Source: a bacterium D16-76 (GTDB lineage: Bacteria > Bacillota > Clostridia > Oscillospirales > Acutalibacteraceae). Taken from it: 64,000 nt of DNA. Positions 42,403 to 50,235 of the stretch are shown in pieces. A program made the translations under genes and the position numbers. The notes under the pieces are model-generated. The model ran no database searches. It was not told where the DNA came from and saw only the letters and a program-made list of their open reading frames with translations. The stretch is taken from positions 18,597 through 82,596 of the forward strand of contig QZEE01000018.1 of the NCBI GenBank assembly GCA_009917445.1. Direction: 5' to 3'. Position 1 is the first letter of the stretch, and every line of letters begins with the position of its first letter.

Positions 42403-42431
42403 TTGAAAGTGGGCGGGGGAGGGGGTATACT
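42403..42431 (+). promoter_or_regulatory. Promoter of the LytTR-DUF3021 pair
   Basis: TTGAAA (42403-42408), 17 bases made almost only of G (GTGGGCGGGGGAGGGGG), TATACT (42426-42431). Confidence 0.7.
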
Positions 42432-42463
42432 GGGGGTGGCGTTGGAGAGAAAGGAGGGGTTTG

Positions 42464-42901
42464 ATGCAGATTGTGTTGGAAGAGGAGCCGGGGCGGCGGG
42501 AGGTGCAGGTCACCATACGCTGTGGGCGGGCTGACGGGCAGGTGCAGAAGTTATTGGCGCTGCTGCGGACGTTGGATGAGAAAATTACCGGGCAGAGGGA
42601 TGGGCAGACGTATTTGTTGGAGATAGAGGAGGTGCTGTATATGGACACGGTGGACAAGAAGACCTTTTTGTATACGGCGGAGGGGGTGTTTGAGACGCCG
42701 CTGCGGCTATATGAGTTGGAGGAACGGTTGGGGCCTTATGATTTTTTCCGGGCCAGCAAGTCGGCGGTTGTGAATTTTGGGGCGATACAGTCTTTACGGC
42801 CGGATTTGGGCGGGAGGCTGCGGCTGACTTTGCGCAATGGCGAAGCGGTGTATGTCTCGCGGCAGTATGCGCAGGGGTTGAAAAAACGGCTAGGATTATA
42901 G
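42464..42901 (+). CDS. LytTR-domain transcription regulator
   Basis: A 145-residue stand-alone DNA-binding protein. An N-terminal part (1-45) lacks a receiver domain; the LytTR domain spans about 48-145 (YLLEIEEVLYMDTVDKKTFLYT, FFRASKSAVVNFGAIQSLRP, LRNGEAVYVSRQYAQGLKKRL). AAAGGAGG precedes the ATG at 42464. The DUF3021 membrane protein follows 14 bases later; such LytTR/DUF3021 pairs are widespread in Firmicutes, where the membrane protein is thought to restrain the regulator. Target genes are unknown, probably including itself. Confidence 0.9.
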   Translation: MQIVLEEEPGRREVQVTIRCGRADGQVQKLLALLRTLDEKITGQRDGQTYLLEIEEVLYMDTVDKKTFLYTAEGVFETPLRLYELEERLGPYDFFRASKSAVVNFGAIQSLRPDLGGRLRLTLRNGEAVYVSRQYAQGLKKRLGL

Positions 42902-42915
42902 GGAGGTAGTTTTTT

Positions 42916-43368
42916 ATGAAAAGGTTTTTGCGGCTTGTGGCGGAGCTTAAGACGTGGGGGTGCTTGAGTTTTACGGGGGCTGTGTGTGTAAATGCGTTTA
43001 TAGATACGATTTGGGGGGATGGGGTGATGGAGTGCGTGACGGTGTACCAGATGCTGGCGCTGTGCGGTATTATAACGGTTTTGCAGTATGTGTTTTTCTC
43101 GGGGCAGGTGGTGAAGAGGATGGGGTATGCGGCGCGGATGGGATTGTTTTGTGTGCCAACGTTTGCGGTTTGCGCGGCCTTTGCTTGGGTTTTTGGGTGG
43201 TTCCCTATGGAGAACGGGGGGGCGTGGGGGTTGTTTATGGTTATCTTTTTTGTGGTGTTTGTGGTGTTTTGTGCGGTGTTTGAGATTTATTTTCGGATTA
43301 TGGGGAAAAGGTATGATGATGCTTTGGGGCGAAGCCGGGAGAGGGGGCGCGGGGCGTCTGGGAAGTGA
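42916..43368 (+). CDS. DUF3021 membrane protein
   Basis: A 150-residue protein with four hydrophobic segments (about 14-35, 43-62, 72-95, 103-125) and a charged C-terminal tail, matching the size and layout of DUF3021 proteins. GGGAGG lies before the start. It is paired with the LytTR regulator upstream and probably modulates it at the membrane (family knowledge plus position). Confidence 0.85.
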   Translation: MKRFLRLVAELKTWGCLSFTGAVCVNAFIDTIWGDGVMECVTVYQMLALCGIITVLQYVFFSGQVVKRMGYAARMGLFCVPTFAVCAAFAWVFGWFPMENGGAWGLFMVIFFVVFVVFCAVFEIYFRIMGKRYDDALGRSRERGRGASGK

Positions 43369-43756
43369 GGGAAGGGCCTGCTGGATGGCGGGCCCTTTGG
43401 TCTTTCTTGCGCGGTCAAGGGGCGTAAACGTTCGCAAGGCGAACGTTTGGCCCCTTGCGGGGGTCTCGGGGGCAAAGCCCCTGAGTGGGGGTTGGGGCGA
43501 AGTCCCAAGGTCTTGTTGTAGGCGCAGTCTTTGCGCTGGAGGTTTTATAGGAGCGAGTCGGGGCTTGGGGGAGCGTTTGCCGCGTGGCAAAATGTTTTGG
43601 GCAGCAACACGTTTACAAGCTGCGAACCGACCGAGCCGGCAGGCGGGACAAGCCCCAGGGCCTTTATGGTTGTGGGGAAAAGGGGCTGGGCTCTTGCGTG
43701 GGGAGGGAAAGTGTGGTAGAATGGACATACAAGTATTCGATTGGGAGGGACGTTGG
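43369..43756 (+). repeat. Gap with repeat modules and dispersed repeat copy 6
   Basis: No gene in about 390 bases. It holds GTTCGCAAGGCGAAC and GGGGCAAAGCCCC hairpins, the reverse CCCAAGGTCTTG module (43503-43514), and at 43575-43649 a variant of the dispersed repeat (CGTGGCAAAATGTTTTGGGC, ACACGTTTACAAGCTGCGAA, then CCGAGCCGGCAGGCGGGAC). Confidence 0.6.
43694..43722 (+). promoter_or_regulatory. Promoter of the PNPOx-like gene
   Basis: TTGCGT (43694-43699), 17 bases (GGGGAGGGAAAGTGTGG), TAGAAT (43717-43722). The spacer is nearly the same as in the promoter at 50162-50190. Confidence 0.65.
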
Positions 43757-44491
43757 ATGGAAAAGATTGGCAAGGTGCGCACGATTGCTTCTATTGTGCC
43801 GAAGGAATATGAGGTCATTGAGATTGAGGGGCGGATGTTTGCGGGGGTGGATGCGTTCCGGTTTCCGGACAATGTGCACGATTTGCGGTGCATGGAGTGC
43901 TTGTTGATTCCGGAGGAATGGGAGTGGGTGGAGCGGATTGTGGAAAAAGACCCGGATTACCAGAAGCTGGCGGTGCGGCCTGCCACCAAGTACCACGCGG
44001 TGCACGGGGAGGCGGCCAGGGAAAAGGTGGAGGAAATTTGCGGCCGGCATGAAACGGGGTGCTTGACGTTGTTTGATGAGAAGTGGCCTTATGCGATACC
44101 CATCAACCACGCTTATGAGGATGGGAAGCTGTACATGCATTGCGGCCGGAAGGGGAAAAAGCTGGGGTTGATACGGAAGAACCCCCATGGGTGTTACATG
44201 CTTTACGGTACCAGTGAGGACGTGCCTAAGGGCGTGCGCAGCTGCCATTTGCCTTATGAGAGCGTGGTGTTTTACGGGACGGTGCGCATTTGCGGCGACC
44301 CGGTGGAAAAGGAGCGGGCTATTAAGGCCATTACCGACCATTATGGGACGCCGTACCAGCATGGGTTTGCGGAAATGATTGAGGTGCTGGTGATGGACAT
44401 TGACCACTGTACGGCGCGTACGGGGCGGTTTAAGCCGGCGGCCCAGAGGGATATTTACTATTTTGCGCCAAAGGCGGGGAAGGGAATTTGA
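43757..44491 (+). CDS. Pyridoxamine 5'-phosphate oxidase-like (NimA-type) flavoprotein
   Basis: A 244-residue protein. The ATG at 43757 follows GGGAGGGA; an in-frame ATG 36 bases upstream has no ribosome site. The first 80 residues form a separate domain of unknown role with two cysteines (CMEC). From about 85 on it has the FMN-binding split barrel of the PNPOx/NimA group (CGRHETGCLTLFDEKWPYAIPINHAYEDGKLYMHCGRKGKKLGLIRKNP is recognisable across 95-145). It probably reduces or binds a small substrate with FMN. The next gene overlaps its stop (ATGA). Confidence 0.82.
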   Translation: MEKIGKVRTIASIVPKEYEVIEIEGRMFAGVDAFRFPDNVHDLRCMECLLIPEEWEWVERIVEKDPDYQKLAVRPATKYHAVHGEAAREKVEEICGRHETGCLTLFDEKWPYAIPINHAYEDGKLYMHCGRKGKKLGLIRKNPHGCYMLYGTSEDVPKGVRSCHLPYESVVFYGTVRICGDPVEKERAIKAITDHYGTPYQHGFAEMIEVLVMDIDHCTARTGRFKPAAQRDIYYFAPKAGKGI

Positions 44492-44979
44492 TGGGGATGG
44501 AAGAGCTGGACGGGCTGCTGGGGGAATTGTGGCGGCAGCTGCGGGGGCTGGGGGTGCCGGTCTCGGAGAAGGTGCGGCCGGGGGTGCGGGTGAATAGCCG
44601 GGCGAAGAGGCGGCTGGGCTGCTGCTTTTACAGTGGGGGGGAATATACCATTGAGGTGGCGGCGCGGCTGCTGGGGCAGCCGGGGCTTTTGCGGGAGACG
44701 CTGGTACATGAGCTGCTGCACACCTGCCCGGGGTGCCGGGACCATGGGGAAAGGTGGAAGGGGTATGCGGGGGTTGTGAACGAGGCGTGGGGGATGGAGA
44801 TTCAGCGCACGGTGAAGGTAGAGGGGGAGCAAGGGCCGCTGCGCCGGGAGGCGGTTAAGTATGTGCTGCGGTGCGAGGCTTGCGGGAAGGAGATTGGCCG
44901 GGTGCGCATGTGCAAGGTGGTGAAAAACCCCTGGCGGTACCGGTGCCTGTGCGGGGGGAAGTTAAAGCGGGTGAAATGA
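44491..44979 (+). CDS. SprT-like zinc metalloprotease-fold protein
   Basis: A 162-residue protein with the SprT-like HELLH motif (VHELLHTCPGC, about residue 72) and a C-terminal zinc ribbon (CEACGKEIGR ... CLCGGKLKRVK). SprT-like proteins share the fold of Spartan-type DNA-protein crosslink proteases, but the bacterial members are mostly uncharacterised. It starts within the stop of the PNPOx-like gene and is co-translated with it. Confidence 0.85.
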   Translation: MGMEELDGLLGELWRQLRGLGVPVSEKVRPGVRVNSRAKRRLGCCFYSGGEYTIEVAARLLGQPGLLRETLVHELLHTCPGCRDHGERWKGYAGVVNEAWGMEIQRTVKVEGEQGPLRREAVKYVLRCEACGKEIGRVRMCKVVKNPWRYRCLCGGKLKRVK

Positions 44980-45085
44980 GGGTTTTTGGCAAATAATTCC
45001 TTTTTAGAAATATATCCCGGGGGGATTTCCGTATAATAATAAGGTTATAAATTCCGGGAACCGGTGAAATGCAAAGGATGGAAAT

Positions 45086-45580
45086 ATGGAGCATATTGTT
45101 ACAAGTCTGGTAGAGCTTTTTAGTGAGACCATACCGGGGGAGCTGACGGTTTTTTTGCTGTCGCTGATGCCGATTATCGAGCTGCGGGGGGGCATTTTGG
45201 CCGCGAAGCTTTTGCAGCTGGACATGCTGCCCGCTTTTTTTATCTGCCTGGTGGGGACGATTTTGCCTACGCCTTTTATCCTGCTGTTTATCAACAAGAT
45301 TTTTGACTGGATGCGCAACACCCGGTTGGTAAAGCTGGTGGACCGGCTGGAGGCAAAGGGGCGCAGCAAGTTTGATAAAATCAACCGGTACAAGACCTTG
45401 GGGCTGCTGGTGTTTGTGGCTATACCCCTGCCGGGGACCGGGGCGTGGACGGGCTCGCTGGCGGCGGCGCTGATGAAGATGGATTTTAAGTCCGCTATGA
45501 TTTCGGTGGCGGGGGGGACGCTGGTGGCGGATATCTTGATGTGTGTGCTCTCTTATGGGCTGCTGGGTCTGGTGATTTGA
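45086..45580 (+). CDS. Putative small multi-drug export (COG2426) membrane protein
   Basis: A 164-residue membrane protein with four to five hydrophobic segments and the family motif LMPIIELRGGILAAKLL (about 27-43), GTILPTPFILLFINKIFDWMR and VAIPLPGTGAWTGSLAAAL (about 112-130). The two P-x-G-type re-entrant-like motifs resemble a DedA-like fold. The transported substrate is unknown in spite of the family name. CAAAGGATGG lies before the start. Its stop overlaps the next start (ATGA). Confidence 0.85.
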   Translation: MEHIVTSLVELFSETIPGELTVFLLSLMPIIELRGGILAAKLLQLDMLPAFFICLVGTILPTPFILLFINKIFDWMRNTRLVKLVDRLEAKGRSKFDKINRYKTLGLLVFVAIPLPGTGAWTGSLAAALMKMDFKSAMISVAGGTLVADILMCVLSYGLLGLVI

Positions 45581-46809
45581 TGGGACGGATAGGCCTGGCT
45601 GTGGTGGGCGCTGGGGCCGCAGGGCTGATGGCGGCTTTACAGGCGGCCAAGTGCCTGGGGCCCGGGCGGGTGGCGCTGGTGGAGGGGAACCCTAAGGCTG
45701 GGAAAAAGCTGCTGGCCACGGGCAATGGGCGCTGTAATTTGACGAACCTGCATGTGGGACCGGGGGGCTATCACGGGGACGTGGCTTTGGCTGCGCCCCT
45801 GCTTTTGGCTTGCCCGGCAGAGCGGGTGCTGGGGGAATTTGAGGCGCTGGGCCTGCGTACCTGGGCAGACCCCCAGGGGCGGGTATACCCCCGGAGCTTG
45901 CAGGCCGCGGCGGTGCTGGGGGCTTTGTGGGGGGCCTGCCAGGAACGGGGCGTACTGTTTTATGGGGATTTCCCGGTTAAGCGGGTGGCGCCGCGGGATG
46001 GGGGGTTTTGCCTGGAAGGGGAAGGGGGGCAAAGGCTGTGGGCGGAAAAGTGCCTGCTGGCCTGCGGCGGCAAGGCGACCCCCCGGCAGGGCTGCGGGGT
46101 TGGGGGATATGGGCTGGCCCGGGGGCTGGGGCACTCGGTGACGGCCTTGCGGCCGGGGCTGACGGCTTTGGCCTGCCCGAAAAAGCGCACGGCCCCCTTG
46201 AAGGGCATGCGGGCCCGGGCACGGGTCACCCTGTGGCAGCAGGGGCGGGAGGTTTGGGCCGAGAGCGGCGAGGTGATTTTTGGGGATGGGCGGCTTTCGG
46301 GGATTGTGATGTTTGATTTGTCTTTGCGCCTGCGGGGCAGCGGGGAAGCGGCCCTGGATTTGGCGGAGGAAATGGGGGAGGGGGAGGTCTTCTCGTATTT
46401 GCGGGGGCTGAGGGAGGCCCGGCCGGGGCTGTTGGCCCGGGATATTTTTTCGGGGATGCTGAACCTGCGCTTGGGGCAGCAGCTGGCAAAGGGCCTGGGC
46501 TTTGTGGGGGAGGGGACGGTTTCGTCCCTGGGCCTGGGGGATTTGCGGCGGGCGGCTGCGCAGGTGAAGGGCTGGCGGTTCCCGGTGGAGGCCGGGACGG
46601 GCTGGGACGACGCCCAGGTAACGGTGGGGGGCGTCCCGCTGGGGGAAGTGGACGTGGGGAGGATGGAATCCAAGCGGCAAAAGGGGCTGTTTTTGGCCGG
46701 GGAGCTGCTGGACATACAGGGGGACTGCGGGGGGTATAACCTCCATTGGGCATGGGCCACGGGGCTGGCGGCGGGGCGCGCTGCCGGCGGGCTGGGGCCG
46801 GTTTTTTAG
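45580..46809 (+). CDS. HI0933/YhiN-type NAD(P)/FAD-dependent oxidoreductase
   Basis: A 409-residue flavoprotein. N-terminal dinucleotide loop VVGAGAAGLMAALQAA (residues 7-22), the family motif ATGNGRCNLTN (about 47-57), GGKATPRQGCGVGGYGLARGLGH (about 160-182) and the C-terminal FAD motif LFLAGELLDIQGDCGGYNLHWAWATGLAAG (seen in two parts around 370-400). Its role in bacteria is not settled. It overlaps the export-protein stop and is followed after 19 bases by another FAD protein. Confidence 0.9.
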   Translation: MGRIGLAVVGAGAAGLMAALQAAKCLGPGRVALVEGNPKAGKKLLATGNGRCNLTNLHVGPGGYHGDVALAAPLLLACPAERVLGEFEALGLRTWADPQGRVYPRSLQAAAVLGALWGACQERGVLFYGDFPVKRVAPRDGGFCLEGEGGQRLWAEKCLLACGGKATPRQGCGVGGYGLARGLGHSVTALRPGLTALACPKKRTAPLKGMRARARVTLWQQGREVWAESGEVIFGDGRLSGIVMFDLSLRLRGSGEAALDLAEEMGEGEVFSYLRGLREARPGLLARDIFSGMLNLRLGQQLAKGLGFVGEGTVSSLGLGDLRRAAAQVKGWRFPVEAGTGWDDAQVTVGGVPLGEVDVGRMESKRQKGLFLAGELLDIQGDCGGYNLHWAWATGLAAGRAAGGLGPVF

Positions 46810-46828
46810 TTAGAAAGGGGATGCTTTT

Positions 46829-48415
46829 ATGCTGCGGGTCAGCGGGCTTGCTATGGGGCTGGGGTTTACGGGGGACGGCCTGCGCCGGGCCGCCGCCAAA
46901 AAGCTGCGGCTGCCGGAAAAGGCGGTGGGGGAAGTGCGGCTGGTGAAAAAATCGGTGGACGCCAGGAAGAAGGGGCAGGTGCACTTTGTGTGCACGGCTG
47001 AGGTGCAGGTGGAAAACGAGGGGCGGGTGCTGGCCCGGTGCCGGGACAATGGGGTGCAGAAGGCGGTGCCTTATTGTTATGAGATGCCTGCGTGCGCGCC
47101 TTTGGCCCAGAGGCCGGTGGTGGTGGGGCTGGGCCCGGCGGGGCTGTTTGCGGCGCTGCTGCTGGCCCAGTGCGGCCAGCGGCCGGTTGTTTTGGAACGG
47201 GGCCTGCCGGTGGAGGAACGGGGCCGGCTGGTGGAGAAGTTCTGGGCTGCGGGGGTGCTGGATGGGGAATCGAACGTACAGTTTGGCGAGGGCGGGGCGG
47301 GGGCGTTCTCGGATGGGAAGCTGACCACCGGCACCGGGGATGGCCGGATACGCAAGGTGCTGGAAGAGTTGCACCGGGCCGGGGCCCCGGAAGAGATTTT
47401 GGTGGACGCAAAGCCCCATATTGGCACAGACCGGCTGCCGGGGGTGGTGAGGAACATCCGGCGGGAAATTTTGAGGCTGGGGGGAGACGTGCGGTTTGGC
47501 GCGCGGGTGACGGGGTTTGACCTGCGGGGCGGGGCGCTGGCGGGCCTGCGCTATGAACAGGGTGGGGAATCCCATAGGGTGGCTTGCAGCCAATGTATTT
47601 TGGCGGTGGGGCACAGCGCCCGGGATATGTTTGAGCTGCTGCACCGGCTGGGGGCCCCTATGGAGCCTAAGGCTTTTTCGCTGGGGGTGCGCATTGAGCA
47701 CCGGGCCCAGTGGATTGACCGGGCCCAGTATGGGGATTTTGCGGGGCACCCGGCGCTGGGGGCGGCGGATTACAAGCTTGCGGTACATTTGCCGGATGGC
47801 CGGGGAGTGTACACCTTCTGCATGTGCCCGGGAGGGACGGTGGTAGGGGCGGCCTCGGAGGAGGGGGGCGTGGTTACCAATGGCATGAGCGCTTGGGCCC
47901 GGGACGGGGCCAACAGCAACAGTGCTTTGCTGGTGGGGGTCACCCCGGCGGATTTCCCGGGGGAGGGGCCTTTGGCCGGGGTGGCTTTGCAGCGGCAGGT
48001 GGAACAGGCGGCGTTTTCGGCGGGGGGAGGCGGCTACCGGGCCCCGGCCCAGCTGGTGGGGGATTTTTTGCGGGGCGTGAAAAGCGCGGGCTTTGGCCTG
48101 GTGGAGCCCACTTACCGGCCGGGGGTGGCCTTTGGGGAGTTGGACGGATGCCTGCCGGGGTATGTGGCAGGGGCCTTGCGGGCGGCGCTGCCTATTTTGG
48201 GACGGAAGCTGCCGGGGTTTGACCACCCGGACGCGGTATTGACGGCGCCGGAGACCCGGAGCTCTTCCCCGGTGCGGGTGCTGCGGGATGAAGGGTTACA
48301 GTCGCCGGGGGTGCTGGGGCTTTACCCTTGCGGGGAGGGGGCCGGGTATGCGGGGGGCATTGTGTCCGCCGCGGTGGACGGGCTGCGGTGCGCGGAAGCG
48401 GTTTTGCGGGGGTGA
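46829..48415 (+). CDS. COG2509-type FAD-dependent protein
   Basis: A 528-residue uncharacterised FAD-dependent dehydrogenase. A 90-residue N-terminal domain (LRRAAAKKLRLPEKAVGEVRLVKKSVDAR) precedes the FAD loop VVVGLGPAGLFAALLLAQCG (about 97-116), SNVQFGEGGAGAFSDGKL (about 150), and a C-terminal GLYPCGEGAGYAGGIVSAAVDGL (split across 495-520). AGAAAGGGG precedes the start. Together with the previous gene it forms a two-flavoprotein pair; substrates are unknown. Confidence 0.88.
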   Translation: MLRVSGLAMGLGFTGDGLRRAAAKKLRLPEKAVGEVRLVKKSVDARKKGQVHFVCTAEVQVENEGRVLARCRDNGVQKAVPYCYEMPACAPLAQRPVVVGLGPAGLFAALLLAQCGQRPVVLERGLPVEERGRLVEKFWAAGVLDGESNVQFGEGGAGAFSDGKLTTGTGDGRIRKVLEELHRAGAPEEILVDAKPHIGTDRLPGVVRNIRREILRLGGDVRFGARVTGFDLRGGALAGLRYEQGGESHRVACSQCILAVGHSARDMFELLHRLGAPMEPKAFSLGVRIEHRAQWIDRAQYGDFAGHPALGAADYKLAVHLPDGRGVYTFCMCPGGTVVGAASEEGGVVTNGMSAWARDGANSNSALLVGVTPADFPGEGPLAGVALQRQVEQAAFSAGGGGYRAPAQLVGDFLRGVKSAGFGLVEPTYRPGVAFGELDGCLPGYVAGALRAALPILGRKLPGFDHPDAVLTAPETRSSSPVRVLRDEGLQSPGVLGLYPCGEGAGYAGGIVSAAVDGLRCAEAVLRG

Positions 48416-48434
48416 CGGGCTTTGCCTCCGGCGG

Positions 48435-48468
48435 CTTAAGGGACTTTTTTGGAAAAAAGTCCCTTAAG
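48435..48468. repeat. Perfect 16-bp inverted repeat
   Basis: CTTAAGGGACTTTTTT, loop GG, AAAAAAGTCCCTTAAG. It lies 20 bases after the FAD gene. It could act as a terminator through its internal T run, but no T run follows the stem. Confidence 0.7.
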
Positions 48469-48488
48469 AATCTTCAAAAAACTTTGGG

Positions 48489-48516
48489 TTGCTTTTTGGG
48501 GAAAGAGTGGTATAAT
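48489..48516 (+). promoter_or_regulatory. Promoter of the EctB-type aminotransferase gene
   Basis: TTGCTT (48489-48494), 16 bases, TATAAT (48511-48516) preceded by TGG (extended -10). Transcription would start near 48523. Confidence 0.75.
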
Positions 48517-48544
48517 GGGGGTAGGCCAAAATTTTTTATTGGCT

Positions 48545-48633
48545 TGATTGCCGCTGGCCCCCGGTTTGGGGGCGGACAGCCCCGCCTGCTGCGTTTGGCA
48601 GGCGTAGATCGCTGAATCACGGGGGGACCCGTG
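48545..48633 (+). ncRNA. Structured 5' leader, candidate cis-regulatory RNA
   Basis: Three stable hairpins in a row: GCCCCC/GGGGGC (48557-48562, 48568-48573), CGCCTGC/GCAGGCG (48583-48589, 48598-48604) and CACGGG-GGGA-CCCGTG (48618-48633). TGATT (48545-48549) can pair with AATCA (48615-48619). No known riboswitch core was matched by eye. The start codon follows 20 bases after the last hairpin. Confidence 0.5.
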
Positions 48634-48652
48634 GTAGAAAGGATGGTAAACC

Positions 48653-49912
48653 ATGAATACCCAAGCTTTTGAATCTTACGAATCTCAGGTGCGCTCTTAC
48701 TGCCGGAATTTCCCTGCGGTGTTTACGACCGCTAAGGGGCCTTTTCTTTATGATGAGGATGGCAGGGAGTACATCGATTTTTTTTGCGGCGCGGGGGGGC
48801 TCAATTACGGCCATAACCCGGATGCGATCAAGAAAAAGGTCATAGAGTATTTGGAGAGCGACGGCGTGATGCATGCTTTGGACATGTATACGGCCCCGAA
48901 GCGGGATTTTATTGAGTTTTATGAGGAGAAGATTTTGAAGCCCAGGGGGCTGCCGTATAAGCTGCAGTTCCCAGGGCCGACGGGCACCAATGCGGTGGAG
49001 GCCGCGCTGAAATTGGCCCGGAAGGTGAAGAAACGGCAGAACGTCTTTGCGATGATGGGGGGCTTCCACGGCATGACGCTGGGGTCTATTGCGCTGACCA
49101 CGGACGCCGCCAGCCGGGCCGGTGCCGGGGTGCCCTTGACCCATGTAACCCATATTCCGGCGCCGTATATGTTCCCGGAGCTGGACACGGTACAGTATAT
49201 GGAGACGCTGCTTACGGACGACCACTCGGGCGTGGATAAGCCGGCCGCCATTATTTTGGAAACCGTACAGGCCGATGGGGGCATTAACCCCTTTGACGTG
49301 GAATGGCTGAAGGGTGTACGGGATTTGTGCGACAGGCACGACATTTTAATGGTGGTAGACGACATACAGGTGGGGTGTGCCCGGACGGGATGGTTCTTCT
49401 CCTTTGAGCGGGCGGGCATTGTGCCGGACATTGTTACCCAGTCTAAGTCCATTGGCGGGTATGGGATGCCTTTTGCTTTGGTGCTGATCAAGCCGGAGCT
49501 GGATATTTGGGAGCCTGGCGAACACAATGGGACTTTCCGGGGATACCAGCTGTCTATGGTAGCGGCTAAGGCTGGGCTGGAAATCATGCTGGATGAGCAT
49601 GTGGAGGAAAAGGTGCGGGGCCAGGAGAAAATTATGGCCCAATATATGGAAGAAATACAGGCTTTGGCCCCGGATAAGATCAAGACGCGGGGGATCGGGT
49701 TTGTGTGGGGCGTGGATTTCTGGCGCTTTGATAAGGACGGCGCGATGTCAAAAAAGGTGCTGGATACATGCTTTAAAAACGGGCTGATCGTGGAACGGGT
49801 TGGCCGGGGGAATACGGTTGTGAAGGTGTTCCCAGAGCTGCTGATCGAGGAAGCTGACCTGCGCAGAGGGTTGGATATTTTGAAGGAGTCGATTCGGGAA
49901 GCGATTGGCTGA
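48653..49912 (+). CDS. ectB: Diaminobutyrate--2-oxoglutarate aminotransferase (EctB type), orphan
   Basis: PLP enzyme expected to make L-2,4-diaminobutyrate from aspartate semialdehyde and glutamate. The 419-residue protein begins MNTQAFESYESQVRSYCRNFP and shows FPGPTGTNAVEAALKLARK (about 103-121), the VVDDIQVGCARTGWFF region (about 238-253) and the PLP lysine in TQSKSIGGYGMP (about 265). It matches EctB proteins of the ectoine pathway, but ectA and ectC are absent nearby, so the product is more likely diaminobutyrate or 1,3-diaminopropane for another use. GAAAGGATGG precedes the start. Its leader is highly structured. Confidence 0.85.
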   Translation: MNTQAFESYESQVRSYCRNFPAVFTTAKGPFLYDEDGREYIDFFCGAGGLNYGHNPDAIKKKVIEYLESDGVMHALDMYTAPKRDFIEFYEEKILKPRGLPYKLQFPGPTGTNAVEAALKLARKVKKRQNVFAMMGGFHGMTLGSIALTTDAASRAGAGVPLTHVTHIPAPYMFPELDTVQYMETLLTDDHSGVDKPAAIILETVQADGGINPFDVEWLKGVRDLCDRHDILMVVDDIQVGCARTGWFFSFERAGIVPDIVTQSKSIGGYGMPFALVLIKPELDIWEPGEHNGTFRGYQLSMVAAKAGLEIMLDEHVEEKVRGQEKIMAQYMEEIQALAPDKIKTRGIGFVWGVDFWRFDKDGAMSKKVLDTCFKNGLIVERVGRGNTVVKVFPELLIEEADLRRGLDILKESIREAIG

Positions 49913-49934
49913 GGATTCGGATTAGGATAAAGAA

Positions 49935-49966
49935 AAGGCTGGCGGGGTTTCCGCTGGCCTTTTTTT
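49935..49966 (+). terminator. Intrinsic terminator after the EctB-type gene
   Basis: AAGGCTGGCGG (49935-49945), loop GGTTT, CCGCTGGCCTT (49951-49961), then five more T. All 11 positions pair, two as G-T. Confidence 0.85.
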
Positions 49967-50058
49967 CGTGTTTGTGAGGGGGAACCGTATGTGGGATAGA
50001 GGGTTGTGGGGTGCTGTGGGGTGGGTGGGGGCGATTAAATTGAAAAGGTTTTAACGGG

Positions 50059-50125
50059 AAAGTTTCGTCCACCTTTTCAAAGGTGGTGGGGTTTTTAGGG
50101 GTGAAACCCCTAAACCGCCGGAGGC
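50059..50125 (+). repeat. Empty-site copy of the composite repeat
   Basis: Contains the 24-base stretch with TTTCGTCCACCTTTTC (50059-50082) shared with 16391-16414, then GGGGTTTTTAGGGG, GAAA, CCCCTAAACCGCCGGAGGC. The hairpin insert of copy 2 is missing between the two arms. The region 49967-50161 otherwise has no gene. Confidence 0.7.
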
Positions 50126-50161
50126 ATGGGGCGAGGCGGGGAGAGATGGGGAAATCTTCTC

Positions 50162-50190
50162 TTGCGCGGGGAGGGAAAGGGGAGTATACT
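50162..50190 (+). promoter_or_regulatory. Promoter of the beta-helix protein gene
   Basis: TTGCGC (50162-50167), 17 bases (GGGGAGGGAAAGGGGAG), TATACT (50185-50190). Confidence 0.7.
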
Positions 50191-50235
50191 AGGGGTAAGT
50201 AAGCCCGGATGGGGCGGATAAAGGAGTTGTTTGGT

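Noticed and set aside
48545..48633. ydaO-type c-di-AMP riboswitch before the EctB-type gene
   Set aside because: GAATC and GGGGGACCC words occur, but the paired core and second half of the class are missing.
48653..49912. Ectoine biosynthesis locus
   Set aside because: Only an EctB-type gene is present; no ectA or ectC on either side.
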